Source: Mortierella alpina
Taxonomy: Eukaryota; Mortierellomycota; Mortierellomycetes; Mortierellales; Mortierellaceae
Assembly (NCBI GenBank): GCA_029449245.1
Contig: JANATF010000007.1
Coordinates: 1,612,001 to 1,676,000, forward strand
Reading direction: 5' to 3'
Length of the DNA stretch: 64,000 nt
Numbering within the stretch: position 1 is the stretch's first letter; each line of letters begins with the position of its first letter. Below the pieces are notes generated by a model that saw only the letters and a program-made list of their open reading frames with translations, made no database searches and was not told the DNA's origin. Position numbers and translations under genes: made by a program. This document shows, in pieces, positions 11,978 to 21,267 of the stretch.

Positions 11978-13357
11978 GGTGCGTCGTGCGGGGTCTGCTA
12001 GGGAGGGGCAGGTGCAGGAGTGGGCGAGAGCGAGCGTCGAGGATGGATGGGGATGGATGGGCAGGAGAGAAGGTGGGGAATTGGATGAGAAAAGAGCGTG
12101 CCTGTCGATGAGTCTGTGGGTCTGTTTAAAAAAAAAAAGCGCTGGATTTGATTCGTGTGGATGTTGTCTGTCACACACACTCTCTCTCTCGACGCAGCAA
12201 GGGGAGACTCTTGGACAGGACGATTGCTCAAGTCCAGAGTCTGTTGTCCATAGTCGGCGCGGCCATTGACAAGGTAACTGCAGTAACAGGATCCTCACTG
12301 GAACAGCCTTCTCATGGCGGCGCACATACAACAGCTCTCTCGTAGCGCATTGTCTCGCCTTCGTATACTCACAGCCGTACCGCTTGGAGGTTGCAGTGAG
12401 GTTGCAGTGGGTTGAGGGAATGTGCACAGAATACGCTATGGAAAAAGGCGATTGACTGACTCTCTAGAGCTGACTGCACGATCTATTGTTGTTGAAGGAA
12501 ACGATTTCGATGGGACGGCACCAATGGCCCGGCAGCTTATGCCTTTGCAACAGACTAAGAGATCCGCGTCGGAGCATCGTGATTCGTGACAGGTGTGCAA
12601 TCACTCACCCTCATAGTTCATCGTCCCCAGTACACGAACGCGTCGATACACAAAGACTCGTTCCTGTGCCATCCTTCGAATCCTAACCTTCTATATCTCT
12701 ATGCGGAGGTGGCATTTGAAGGGCGCTGATGTTCACGCGCATCACGAGTGATTTCAGAGAGAAGTTCGAGGTGGGTTGAGATCAATCTAAGCGTGGGACT
12801 TGGGGGTGAGTCGTGGCGTCGTATATTCGTGGAGTGTAAGCTAAATATATAAACGATACCAGAGGGGATGCGTTGCTAGAAATAGCGTGGTCTCTCTCAC
12901 TCTCACACACACACTCTCTCAATCGGCCTCTCTCCGTCTCTCTTTCTCTCTATGGACGATGCGTTTGTGCGATGAGCAGGGTATGTGGACTGGTGTGCCT
13001 GGTCCTTGCGCAGGTCGATCTGGTTTGCTGGACTTGGTGCCAGACGCGCCCTGAGACGGAAACCAATCGATGATAATAATGTGTTCATTTGCCCCTGCCT
13101 TGACTTTTTTTTTTCTGTCTCTCTTTTTGCTCATCAACCCCCACTCCTCTCCACTCCTCTCCACTCCTCTTCTCCACTCTCCTCTTCTCCATTCCACTCC
13201 ACCTTCAATCGCTCTTCACTCTTCACTCTGCACTCATCTCCACTCCCGCTCACATTCGTCTCTTACTCCTACTCCTACTCCTACTCCTACTCCTACTCCT
13301 ACTCCTGCTGCTCATTGCTGTCTGTATCTTTCCCAGAATCTCATTTCACCCGCAACC
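11978..13357. promoter_or_regulatory. Shared divergent 5' region of SCYL2-like and AGFG-like genes
   Basis: These 1.38 kb separate the two start codons. They contain CT/CA-rich microsatellite stretches (12890-12955), a TATA-like AAATATATAAA at about 12843-12853, and a long pyrimidine-rich leader before 13358. No coding sequence is recognised. Confidence 0.6.
13264..13306 (+). repeat. (TACTCC)n microsatellite
   Basis: About seven tandem TACTCC units lie in the pyrimidine-rich leader of the ArfGAP gene. They follow irregular CTCCACTCCT-type repeats from 13135. Confidence 0.9.
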
Positions 13358-16300
13358 ATGTCACGGCGCATCGAGGAGAAGCACACAAGGTAGAGAGGCC
13401 CCTTCTTTTCCCTTCGCTCTCGTCTCCATTCTGTTTCTCTCACTCGCTCCTGACCTACTCTCTCTCATCATGAATCGGCACTCCAGGATCTTGACCACCC
13501 TGCTCAAGCTGCCCGAGAACAAAAAGTGCTTCGACTGTCCCTCCAAGGTAGGCTTCTACACCAGTCATGCACTGCAGTCCAACCAACGCAATCGGCTTGG
13601 CTAATGCAGTCTCTTTCTCTCCCTCTCCAGGTCAATGTCTATGCCAACCTGTTCAACAACACCTTCATCTGCGAAAAGTGCTCTGGCCTGCAGTAAGTCC
13701 ACAGCCGTTCGCCCTTTCTTGTGCCCCCTCTCATCCTCCTTATCGATCGAGGAGACGTGCAACGGATCGCTGATTCTTTGTATCCGGACTGATGTGCTAC
13801 TAGTCGCGAGCTGAACCATCGAGTCAAGTCCATCTCTGCGTCTACGTTTACTCCCGAGGAGATGTCTGGCCTGCAGAAAGGGGGCAACGCGGTAAGGCCT
13901 CCAGATTGTTTTCAGGGCAAAACACTAGTATAGCAAAGGGGCAGGTGCACCAGCAGACCTATGGATCACGCATGCGCGTGAGTCTCAACCACAATCGCAT
14001 TTGCAGAAGCGCTTGGATGACCACACAGCGCACTGTTGTCATAATCGTCACTCGGCCCAGTGCCAGTGTCAAGCACTGTTCAAGTGCAGCGTGCTTCGAC
14101 TTTCCATGCGGCTCACTCGCTCTCGTCCGCACTGCTCCCGATATCGACAGAGTGGGGGCGAGAAACACAAATCAATCACCCTGGATGGACTCACGCTACC
14201 TCAGCCATAATGAGCCCGGAACTTAGCTACAGAACTCATAGCGGACAACGGACAACGCTCTCACGCCTTTTGTTTTATTTTATCCTGCTCTCATCAACCC
14301 TTTCGTTCTAATTGTTTCTCCGTTTTTTAATACACTATGCTTGTCCTTAGGTTGCGAAGCGAATCTGGTTGGCAACATGGTCTTGGCGAGAATACCCTGA
14401 ACCCGATGCCCATGAGGTGGATGAGGTCCGGCAGTTCATGAGGGCCAAGTACGTCAAAAAACAGTGGTACCAGGACCCAGAGGGCAGCGGAAATGGCGCC
14501 ACACCTACGGGTGCCCCTATCTCCCAACGCTCCACCACGACCAGCACTATCTCGCCAGCAATTAATGGCCACAGTGGGGCTCTTGCTGTCCCGGATCGCG
14601 TACGCGCTATTTCTAAGAGCCAGAGCATTGAGAACTTGGTAGGAGGACCGATCTTGCTCATTGAAAGATTTGTATAGCGCCAGGAGTAAGAGAAGCGCTT
14701 GGACTAACTATGTTTACAACTTCTGTACGAATAACCTACCATTGTCCCAACAAAAGTACTTGGTCGGCAGCAATAACAACAACAACAATAACAACAACAG
14801 TAGTAGTGTATCCTCAGGAACCGCATCTACCCTACCGGAACGTACGCTGAGTAGAAAGTCATCTACCATCAGCTCAGACAGCGGATCAACTTCTTTTTCA
14901 AAATCCACAGACCCTTCAAGTGCAGGATCCAGTCCGTTCACCCCTGCTGGAGCGAAACAACAGCAACTTCAGCAATCGCCTTCTCACCTTCATCAGACTC
15001 AGCAGTACCAGACACAGGGATCCTTTGAGAGCTTTATGGGCTCTGTGACTTCATCAGGAAGTGCCACGCCTGGCCATGCATCTGTTCTTGGAGGACACGC
15101 CTTTGCTGGCACTCCCGCTGCAATTGAGAGCGCAGATCCTTTCTCAGTCATGAACAATGGTTTTGGCAGAATGGGTGTGGATTCCACCTCACAGTTTTCC
15201 AACGGCAGTAACGGAGCTTTCACCCATGGTACCTCGGCTAATATGAGCGCGGCCACCCCAACCCCCTCCTCGGGCGACTTTATCACCACCTTTTCTTTGG
15301 GAACTTCGATGGGCCATGTACCTGCCCATACACAGATCCATTCAAACGCTGTTGAGAGCAACGATCCGTTCTCGTTGTCTTCAGCTCACAGTATGCGTCA
15401 GCCACATCAACAGCAGTCGCCTGTAAGCCAGGATTTCAACGCCATGAGGAGCTCGCCTCTCCCACCAACGTCTGTGTCAGGAAATCCATCCGGAGCAAAG
15501 TCGTTTGACGATTACCTCTCAGCCTTTGGTCAAGGACAACAGCAATCACAGCAGTTTCAAGGTCAACACCAAACAAGTTTTTCCTCGTCGGCCATGACGA
15601 CAGGTTCACCCTCGTCGTTGTCGCCTACACCCGCTTTTTCGTCTGCTTCACTCTCGCCGCAGTCGACAGGAGGAGTGTCCAATCCATTTGGAATGCAGCA
15701 GTCGCCGCACCAGCCACCTCTTCAAAGAGCATACACCGCTGACTATCCCTCTGCCGCAAACACGGGATCTGGGCAGCAGAGCAACCCCTTTGCCATGTTT
15801 GCAAAGCAGCCATATAACCCTCCGTCTAATGCTCAGCCTGCGTTATCGGACCCGTTTGGCCATGCAGGAAGAGTCTTGCAGCAACAACAACAACAGCAAC
15901 AACAACAACAGATACAGTCTCAGGACTATTTCTCAAACGCTGGACTTGGCTCTCAGAGTTCCTTGTCGCCTAACCCATTCATGTCAGCAACATCTCCAAG
16001 CTCCCAACCGGCCTTTAGCCAACAGCAGGAGCAGCAGTATCAGAGACAACAGCCGGCATTCTTTCGTTCCGCATCCGAGTCATCGCATGGCTTCCAGCAG
16101 AATGCCCTTTTCAACACTGTTCACAATAACATGCCTTCGACTACAGGATCCATGTACGAATCTGCATTCTCCGTGCCGGGGTCCACCTCTCGGTCAATGA
16201 CCGTGCCTGCACCAGCGGTAGGCCAGCCGTCCAACATGAACGATATGTTTGGCCAGTGGATGAAACCTTCACCTGCGACCGCGAGCTCCAAATACCCGTC

Positions 16301-16370
16301 GATCGATGATCTCGACCCCTTCTCCACGTCTACTTCTGCAACTGCATACTCAAACCCCTTCTCACTCTAG
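13358..16370 (+). CDS. AGFG/HRB-type ArfGAP with NPF/DPF-rich tail
   Basis: Six exons: 13358-13389, 13487-13547, 13631-13692, 13804-13891, 14351-14638, 14757-16370. All junctions keep frame; 714 aa. Residues 1 to about 130 are an ArfGAP domain with the zinc finger C-x2-C-x16-C-x2-C (CFDC...CEKC), then HRVKSIS, QKGGNAVAKRIWLATW and VRQFMRAKYVKKQWY. These match the AGFG family best. The CEKC-SGLHRELN-HRVK loop is two residues shorter than in animal AGFG1. The rest is disordered and rich in Gln, Ser and Asn, with at least four NPF and four DPF motifs and the terminus SNPFSL. Known members activate Arf GTP hydrolysis and bind EH-domain endocytic proteins through NPF motifs. Asn and Gln runs come from AAC and CAA/CAG repeats (14770-14800, 15880-15910). 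Confidence 0.92.
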
Positions 16371-16393
16371 ATGAGATGAAAAAACTTCATGCC

Positions 16394-16399
16394 ATTAAA
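16394..16399 (+). terminator. Poly(A) signal variant ATTAAA
   Basis: ATTAAA lies 24 bases after the ArfGAP stop codon, in the convergent gap with the minus-strand orphan gene at 16750. Confidence 0.45.
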
Positions 16400-16749
16400 T
16401 ACTTCAGAAAAAAAAACCTTTCTATAGTGCGAGCCACCTAGTCAGTACAAAAATGCATAATGTAACAAATCTTTCTCATTTGACTAATTTTCATATATAG
16501 AAATTATTGAACATTATGTCAAGTGAGAGAGACGGACACGGTCGTTGAAAGTCGCGGTGGATTAATCCACCCATGCTCATTACTTCCTCTTCCTCTTGCC
16601 CTTGTGCTTCTCCGTAATGACTATGTCCTTCTTGACTTAAAGGCCGTTGCTGTTGTTGTCGATTTCGACCTTGCTGTTGCTGTTGCTATAGTGGTTGTTT
16701 ACGGGGGGAGTGTTGTAAGCTCATGACGTTGTCATCAGATGGCGAAGGT

Positions 16750-17577
16750 TCAATTTATTTTTGTAGGGGCCTTGAAAGGTCGTCTCAAGTTCTTTGTGGA
16801 CGGTTGCTGCCTCTTCCTTTTACCAGCAACGATGAGGTCGCCAGAAACAGAGCAGCCTTTATCATTTTCACTCCCAGGAGCGATAACTCCCCTCTCTTCC
16901 AACGTAACATAAGGATCATAACGGGAAAAAGGAGCCGAAATGCAAGAACGCAGCCGTTGCTCCATCGCTTTCAACTCTTCAGCTCGGGCCTCTTCATATT
17001 TCTGCTGAGTCTTTCGATCCTCTTCTCGAGCCCTCCTATCCTCTTCTCGGGCCCTCCGATCTTCTTCTCGGGCCCTTTCATACTCGTCTCTCTGCTGCCG
17101 CAAGACTTCAAAGAATGCAATCGTCATATTCGGCATTGAAGTTGTTGAATCCGTGATTACACTCACAACACCATCCTCCTCCTCCTCCTCCTCCTCCTCC
17201 TCCTCTTCCTCCTCCTCCCCCTCATCTCTCCTGACATACGATGTTCCAACGGGCTGAGTCTTGAGGTTGGTTGTATTGCACATTTTTTTGTAGTGGTCTT
17301 TGAGGTTATCCCTACCCAAAATCCGCTTTCCGCAAACACAAACAAAGGTCATATCCTGATCTGGTCTCCGTTCAAACTTGACGGACACATCCAAACTCGT
17401 ATGATGCAATACAACTGGCGTCAACGAGTGATATCGCAGATGGTGGTTGTATTGTTTCTTGGTAAGGAATTCCTCCGGCGCAAGGGACTGCCCAGGTTGA
17501 AGGCGAGCCTTCTTTTCCTCGACATCGGCTCTCAGTTTGATGGTGCCTTGGTCGCATTCGAAGAACGAGCAGGTCAT
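16750..17577 (-). CDS. Orphan zinc-finger-like protein with poly-Glu and RAREED repeats
   Basis: Intronless 275-aa frame with a TATA box about 60 bases upstream. Two Cys/His clusters suggest zinc binding: CSFFEC with later His residues in the first 55 residues, and CVCGKRILGRDNLKDHYKKMC at about 80-100. A run of about 14 Glu (encoded at about 17173-17219) is followed by a helical charged segment with tandem REEDRRA units (17010-17080), then a basic patch GKRKRQQ that could be a nuclear signal. Codon phase and TATA spacing support expression. I do not recognise the family. A nuclear or DNA-binding role is only an inference from the Cys/His pairs and the basic patch. Confidence 0.65.
   Translation of the reverse strand: MTCSFFECDQGTIKLRADVEEKKARLQPGQSLAPEEFLTKKQYNHHLRYHSLTPVVLHHTSLDVSVKFERRPDQDMTFVCVCGKRILGRDNLKDHYKKMCNTTNLKTQPVGTSYVRRDEGEEEEEEEEEEEEEEDGVVSVITDSTTSMPNMTIAFFEVLRQQRDEYERAREEDRRAREEDRRAREEDRKTQQKYEEARAEELKAMEQRLRSCISAPFSRYDPYVTLEERGVIAPGSENDKGCSVSGDLIVAGKRKRQQPSTKNLRRPFKAPTKIN
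17173..17219. repeat. CTC/TCC trinucleotide repeat inside the orphan gene
   Basis: A near-perfect CTC run on the plus strand encodes the poly-Glu tract on the minus strand. Its length is likely variable between strains. Confidence 0.85.
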
Positions 17578-17637
17578 GAGGGAGGTGGCGAAATGAGAGG
17601 AGTGGATGAGTGAGTCGGGGATGTGCTTCCTGCTACA

Positions 17638-17645
17638 TATATATA
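17638..17645 (-). promoter_or_regulatory. TATA box of orphan zinc-finger-like gene
   Basis: The palindromic TATATATA lies 61 bases upstream of the minus-strand ATG at 17577, a normal distance for a short leader. Confidence 0.5.
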
Positions 17646-17659
17646 CACGTCCGCATACT

Positions 17660-18890
17660 CCTATAGTCTATCAAGCGATTTTTGTACGGACTAGGTGACT
17701 CGCACTATACATTTCAGAGTCGTTTGGTCTCGAATCAATCAAATGTTCAAACGTGGAAGGACTTCTTTGGTTTTTTTTTTTCAAGCATTGCTTTTTATTA
17801 CTATTTTCATTTGACAAAGTATAAGATCCATGAGGAAGATACACATTGAACAGCGACAGATCTAAACAGAAAGCACTCTGCAAAACGCAAAGGGAAAAAA
17901 GAAAGATGAAGTGATTAACAAAACATGATCCATTTGAAACCTCTTCAGCGTTGCTCAAAAGTTGTCACATTGAGTGGCAAAAGGGAAAACAAGTGGGAAG
18001 AAAATGAGAAGTAGGGGCTCAGAGATCTTGGTGTATAAATGGTATGGTCCGCATGGCAATAAAGCTCTCAGGAAGCGAACATCGTTCTAATCATTGCTGA
18101 CTTCTCATTTTCTTTTTTTTTTCCCTTTTCTTGTTTGGATCCTCAATCGGATCTTCAATGTCGAGAATGCTTTTTTTAAAAAAAAAAACTGAGATCCCGA
18201 GATCCAATAACTTACCACCTTAGATATCCTGAACAAGGCGCGGTAAAGACGTGACTAGAGGCAAAGGATGAAAAAAAGGACTGAAAAAAAGACAATCACG
18301 GATTAGTCCAACGATCTTCAATGTCAAAAAAAAGTCTCACTTCTTCAGAATGAAATGAATCATAATATAAAGTGGAATGAGAAAGAATGTTGGGTATGAA
18401 GGCTTCAGCTCAGTAGGGGTTTCATAAAGCACAAGACCGCTAGAGTAGGACCCGGCAAGGTCCCACGGCAACAAGGCCCAGATCAAACGCAAATTACAAT
18501 AAACCATCTTCAGCCGTCCCCATACATTCTCTCGCTATAAGGATGCAAAAACTGGAATAAGGGGAGGATTCGTAGAAACTTACCAGTGGTGCTAAGGAGG
18601 ATGGGGAGAGGCGGGGGGGTTGTGAAGAGAAGAGGAGAGAAGAAAAGTTGAGTGGAGACCTTGTTATTTTATCTGTGCGAAAAAAAAATTGCTTCACTGA
18701 AGAGTCACTGTAGCCTGCCTTGAGCATTTGCTGCAGTGAGATGGCATCCTTTCGACCTCCGAGCAAAGACTCCCGCGAGCACTGGAAACCGCCAGGAATA
18801 GCATACCAGTGGGTCGAGTCTTCGTTCAGTAGCCTCACCCCCAGTTCGACGTCGATCCTTTAGTACAGCCGTGGTTCGTTTGTGCAAAAG
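17660..18890. other. AT-rich intergenic region, no gene seen
   Basis: Both strands hold only short low-complexity frames. Several A/T homopolymers occur (for example 18110-18125 and 18172-18188). The phrase GCTCAGTAGG at about 18408 resembles a tRNA D-arm, but no matching T-arm or acceptor stem follows. Confidence 0.55.
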
Positions 18891-18892
18891 GG

Positions 18893-18898
18893 TTTATT
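18893..18898 (-). terminator. Poly(A) signal AATAAA of C2-domain gene
   Basis: AATAAA on the minus strand begins 28 bases after the stop codon at 18926. Confidence 0.55.
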
Positions 18899-18925
18899 AC
18901 GGTATATGCTGCTTTCTGACTCCTC

Positions 18926-20702
18926 TCACACCTCGCAATTATGTCCGGCTGGCTTATGTGTATCCAGTACTTCCTGCTCGCTCTTGGATGTGTCTCCAAA
19001 CAAGGTCATACCCTGGTTCTGGGCTGCCTGGGCCTCTTCCACCCTCTTGGTGGCGTCCATAATCTCCTTCAATGCCGGATCCTCGCGATCAACAGCCCTG
19101 ACGACCAGATCCGGGAAATTCAACTCGAACAGCCTTTGTACTTTGTGAAGCTCCTCCTTCTTGGGCGCATACGTCCCAGAGTTGTTGTCGATGAGCAGCG
19201 TCCATGCATTGTTGTTCTTTTCGTCCCTATATAACCTGAACTCGCCGGAAAACATCACTTCCTGGGCTCGGTTGGCGTGCATGGCATGCTTTGACATAAA
19301 GTCTTGAAAGAACGCAGCGCCTGTTTCCGAAAAATACAGCCCGCGGGGTACAATCGAATAGGTGAAGACGACCATCTTCAAGTCCTGATGAGAGTCCTTC
19401 TTCAGCCGATCGCTATGCAACAGGTTTGCGAGGTCCTCACCAGTCTCCAACGAGTCATAGACGGTATTGCGGCCGTGACGATACAGATACGAGTGTTGTG
19501 AATGCAGTGCATTACGGATGTTGAGGCCCTCGAGAGAATCTGCAAAAATGCGTTTTGCAGCATCGTATTCAACGTTCCAATGTTGATAGTGGCGAGGGTC
19601 GTGCCCAAAGACATCAAAGAGGTGATAGAGACGAACGCGATACGTGTAGAACTCGTACTTTTTCTCGCGGGTCAAGACCCCTGCCGCATAGCTAGTGTGG
19701 CGCGAGAAACGAGCGGGACCTCTCGTGGAGGCTTTGGTCAAGGACGCAGAGTGGCCGACGCTACGAATGGCTGTGGTCTAATATTCAGAGAAAGGTGGGA
19801 TATTCAGCCTCAACCATTTTCATCTCGTAGTGGTGACGGGCTGATGGGTATGATCATTCATGATTTGTGTGTGAATTGGCATATAGTTTACCTGGATAAT
19901 GACTTGCCCTTGCTTGCGATCGTCCCCTCTCCAAACATCAAGAGTGTGCTCCCGAGTTCCTTCAAGTTTGGCACCGAGCAACAAGGATGCCCTTCCGAGG
20001 TCAGTGTCGACCATCATCTTGTTCTTGTCCTTGATCAGTATCTGGAGCATCATGCCGTCTGTGACATTGAGCAGATGCCAGGTGGCATCCCACGTTGGGT
20101 TCAAGGTCGACCATTGGACACCAGTGCTAATGGCCAAGAATTGCCATATTCAGGATGGTGTGCGTTCACAAAGAGCGTAAACATTTTGGGTCAGTCTGGA
20201 TTTCAAAATGCTGCAGATCGAGGGCTGCAAACGAAAAATGACAAGCCAAGAGTCCTCTATTTTCAGCAAGCACAAGAGCCCAGAGCCAGGATCATACTCC
20301 GAAGCCCTAGAAGCAAGCACTTACACAAATGCGAGGGACTCCTTGTCCTCGGGAGGACCAAGGTATGCCTCGAGGAATGGATCAGAGCTCAGCAAGTCGC
20401 CGCGGGCCAAATCCTAAGTTGGACGTGTTACGATTGGCATGCATGATGAGGCAATACGGTCAGCACAGCCTCGAAGTGGGTACAACGAACGGCAACTCCT
20501 TTTTCCGCTGCAGGATAGTCACCTTGGCGCCTTTGAAGACGATGGTAAAGTCCCAGTTGTTGGAAGGGTTGGTGTTGACAGCCCCGTTCTGGTTCAGAGT
20601 ATAGTTGGCATTGTCGGTGTCGCCATCTTGAGCCGCAGCGCCATTGCCATTGGAATGGCGATGGACGAGGGATGAGACCCGCTGCGAGATGGACGAGAGC
20701 AT
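18926..20702 (-). CDS. C2-domain protein with uncharacterised C-terminal region
   Basis: Four minus-strand exons: 20702-20523, 20413-20325, 20126-19892, 19777-18926. All are in phase; 451 aa. After about 45 polar residues comes a C2-like domain (about 47-170). WDFTIVFKGAK joins DLARGDLLSSDPFLEAYLG across the first intron, and STLNPTWDATWHLLNV, LILIKDKN-like and DTDLGRASL stretches follow. Asp residues sit where Ca2+-binding loops occur, so Ca2+-dependent membrane binding is plausible. The remaining 280 residues (FYTYRVRLYHLFDVFGHD..., YSIVPRGLYFSETGAAF...) look globular and conserved-like, but I do not recognise them. The exon 1 donor (GTGACT) is the only one that rebuilds the C2 strand. No transmembrane segment is seen; a soluble or peripheral-membrane protein is inferred. 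Confidence 0.8.
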
Positions 20703-21230
20703 CTTTGAGGGCGGAATTCTGGCGGTGCTGGAGCGGGAGTGGCAGTTGAGCTGGAAGTGGAACAGACACAAGAGCGAGAGAGTCAAGGAGAGTTGAGAGA
20801 ATGAAGAAGAAGGAAAACAGAACGACAGATTGTATTTATCGGGACAAAAGAGGGCGTCTGAGACACGGCTCAGCCCTCTTTTGTCATGGCTCGACCCCTT
20901 TACCGGGCAAACGCCAAAGGCTGTAGTACTTTGCCAACGGTATATGCAACAGCAACAGCAACAGCAGCGAAAGACGCCATTGTTTTTATGCGGTCTTACA
21001 TGCCGTTGCCAGCGCCCGCATGATGGCCCAGAACGCACTTTCCCGCCATCGCTGGGCTTTGGGAAATTGCTGACCGCACAAAGCGCTCTACGTGAGTGAA
21101 CTATTATGGTGCACTTGCTGCATCGTCGCACTGATCAAGGCAGAGCCTTACTACGCCTCACAATGGCAGTGCGTGTCTGTCTCGACAGCGTTCTTTTCTC
21201 ATAGCCATGGTTCGTTTGGTAAAAGGATTA
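20703..21230. other. Promoter/leader of C2 gene and 3' flank of phosphatase gene
   Basis: No coding sequence is recognised. A CAACAG repeat (20945-20970) is present. The poly(A) signal of the phosphatase lies at 21231-21236. Confidence 0.5.
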
Positions 21231-21236
21231 TTTATT
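21231..21236 (-). terminator. Poly(A) signal AATAAA of PPZ-type phosphatase
   Basis: AATAAA on the minus strand lies 32 bases beyond the stop of the three-exon model (21268), but 187 bases beyond the alternative stop at 21423. Confidence 0.55.
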
Positions 21237-21267
21237 TGGGTTTGTAATAGTACAAAGTGTCACTCTC

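Noticed and set aside
12148-12345. Plus-strand peptide VGAAIDKVTAVTG resembling the N-terminal extension of animal SCYL2
   Set aside because: It lies on the opposite strand to the SCYL2-like gene and cannot be its upstream exon.
18405-18470. GCTCAGTAGG phrase resembling a tRNA D-arm
   Set aside because: No T-loop consensus or closing acceptor stem follows within tRNA length.
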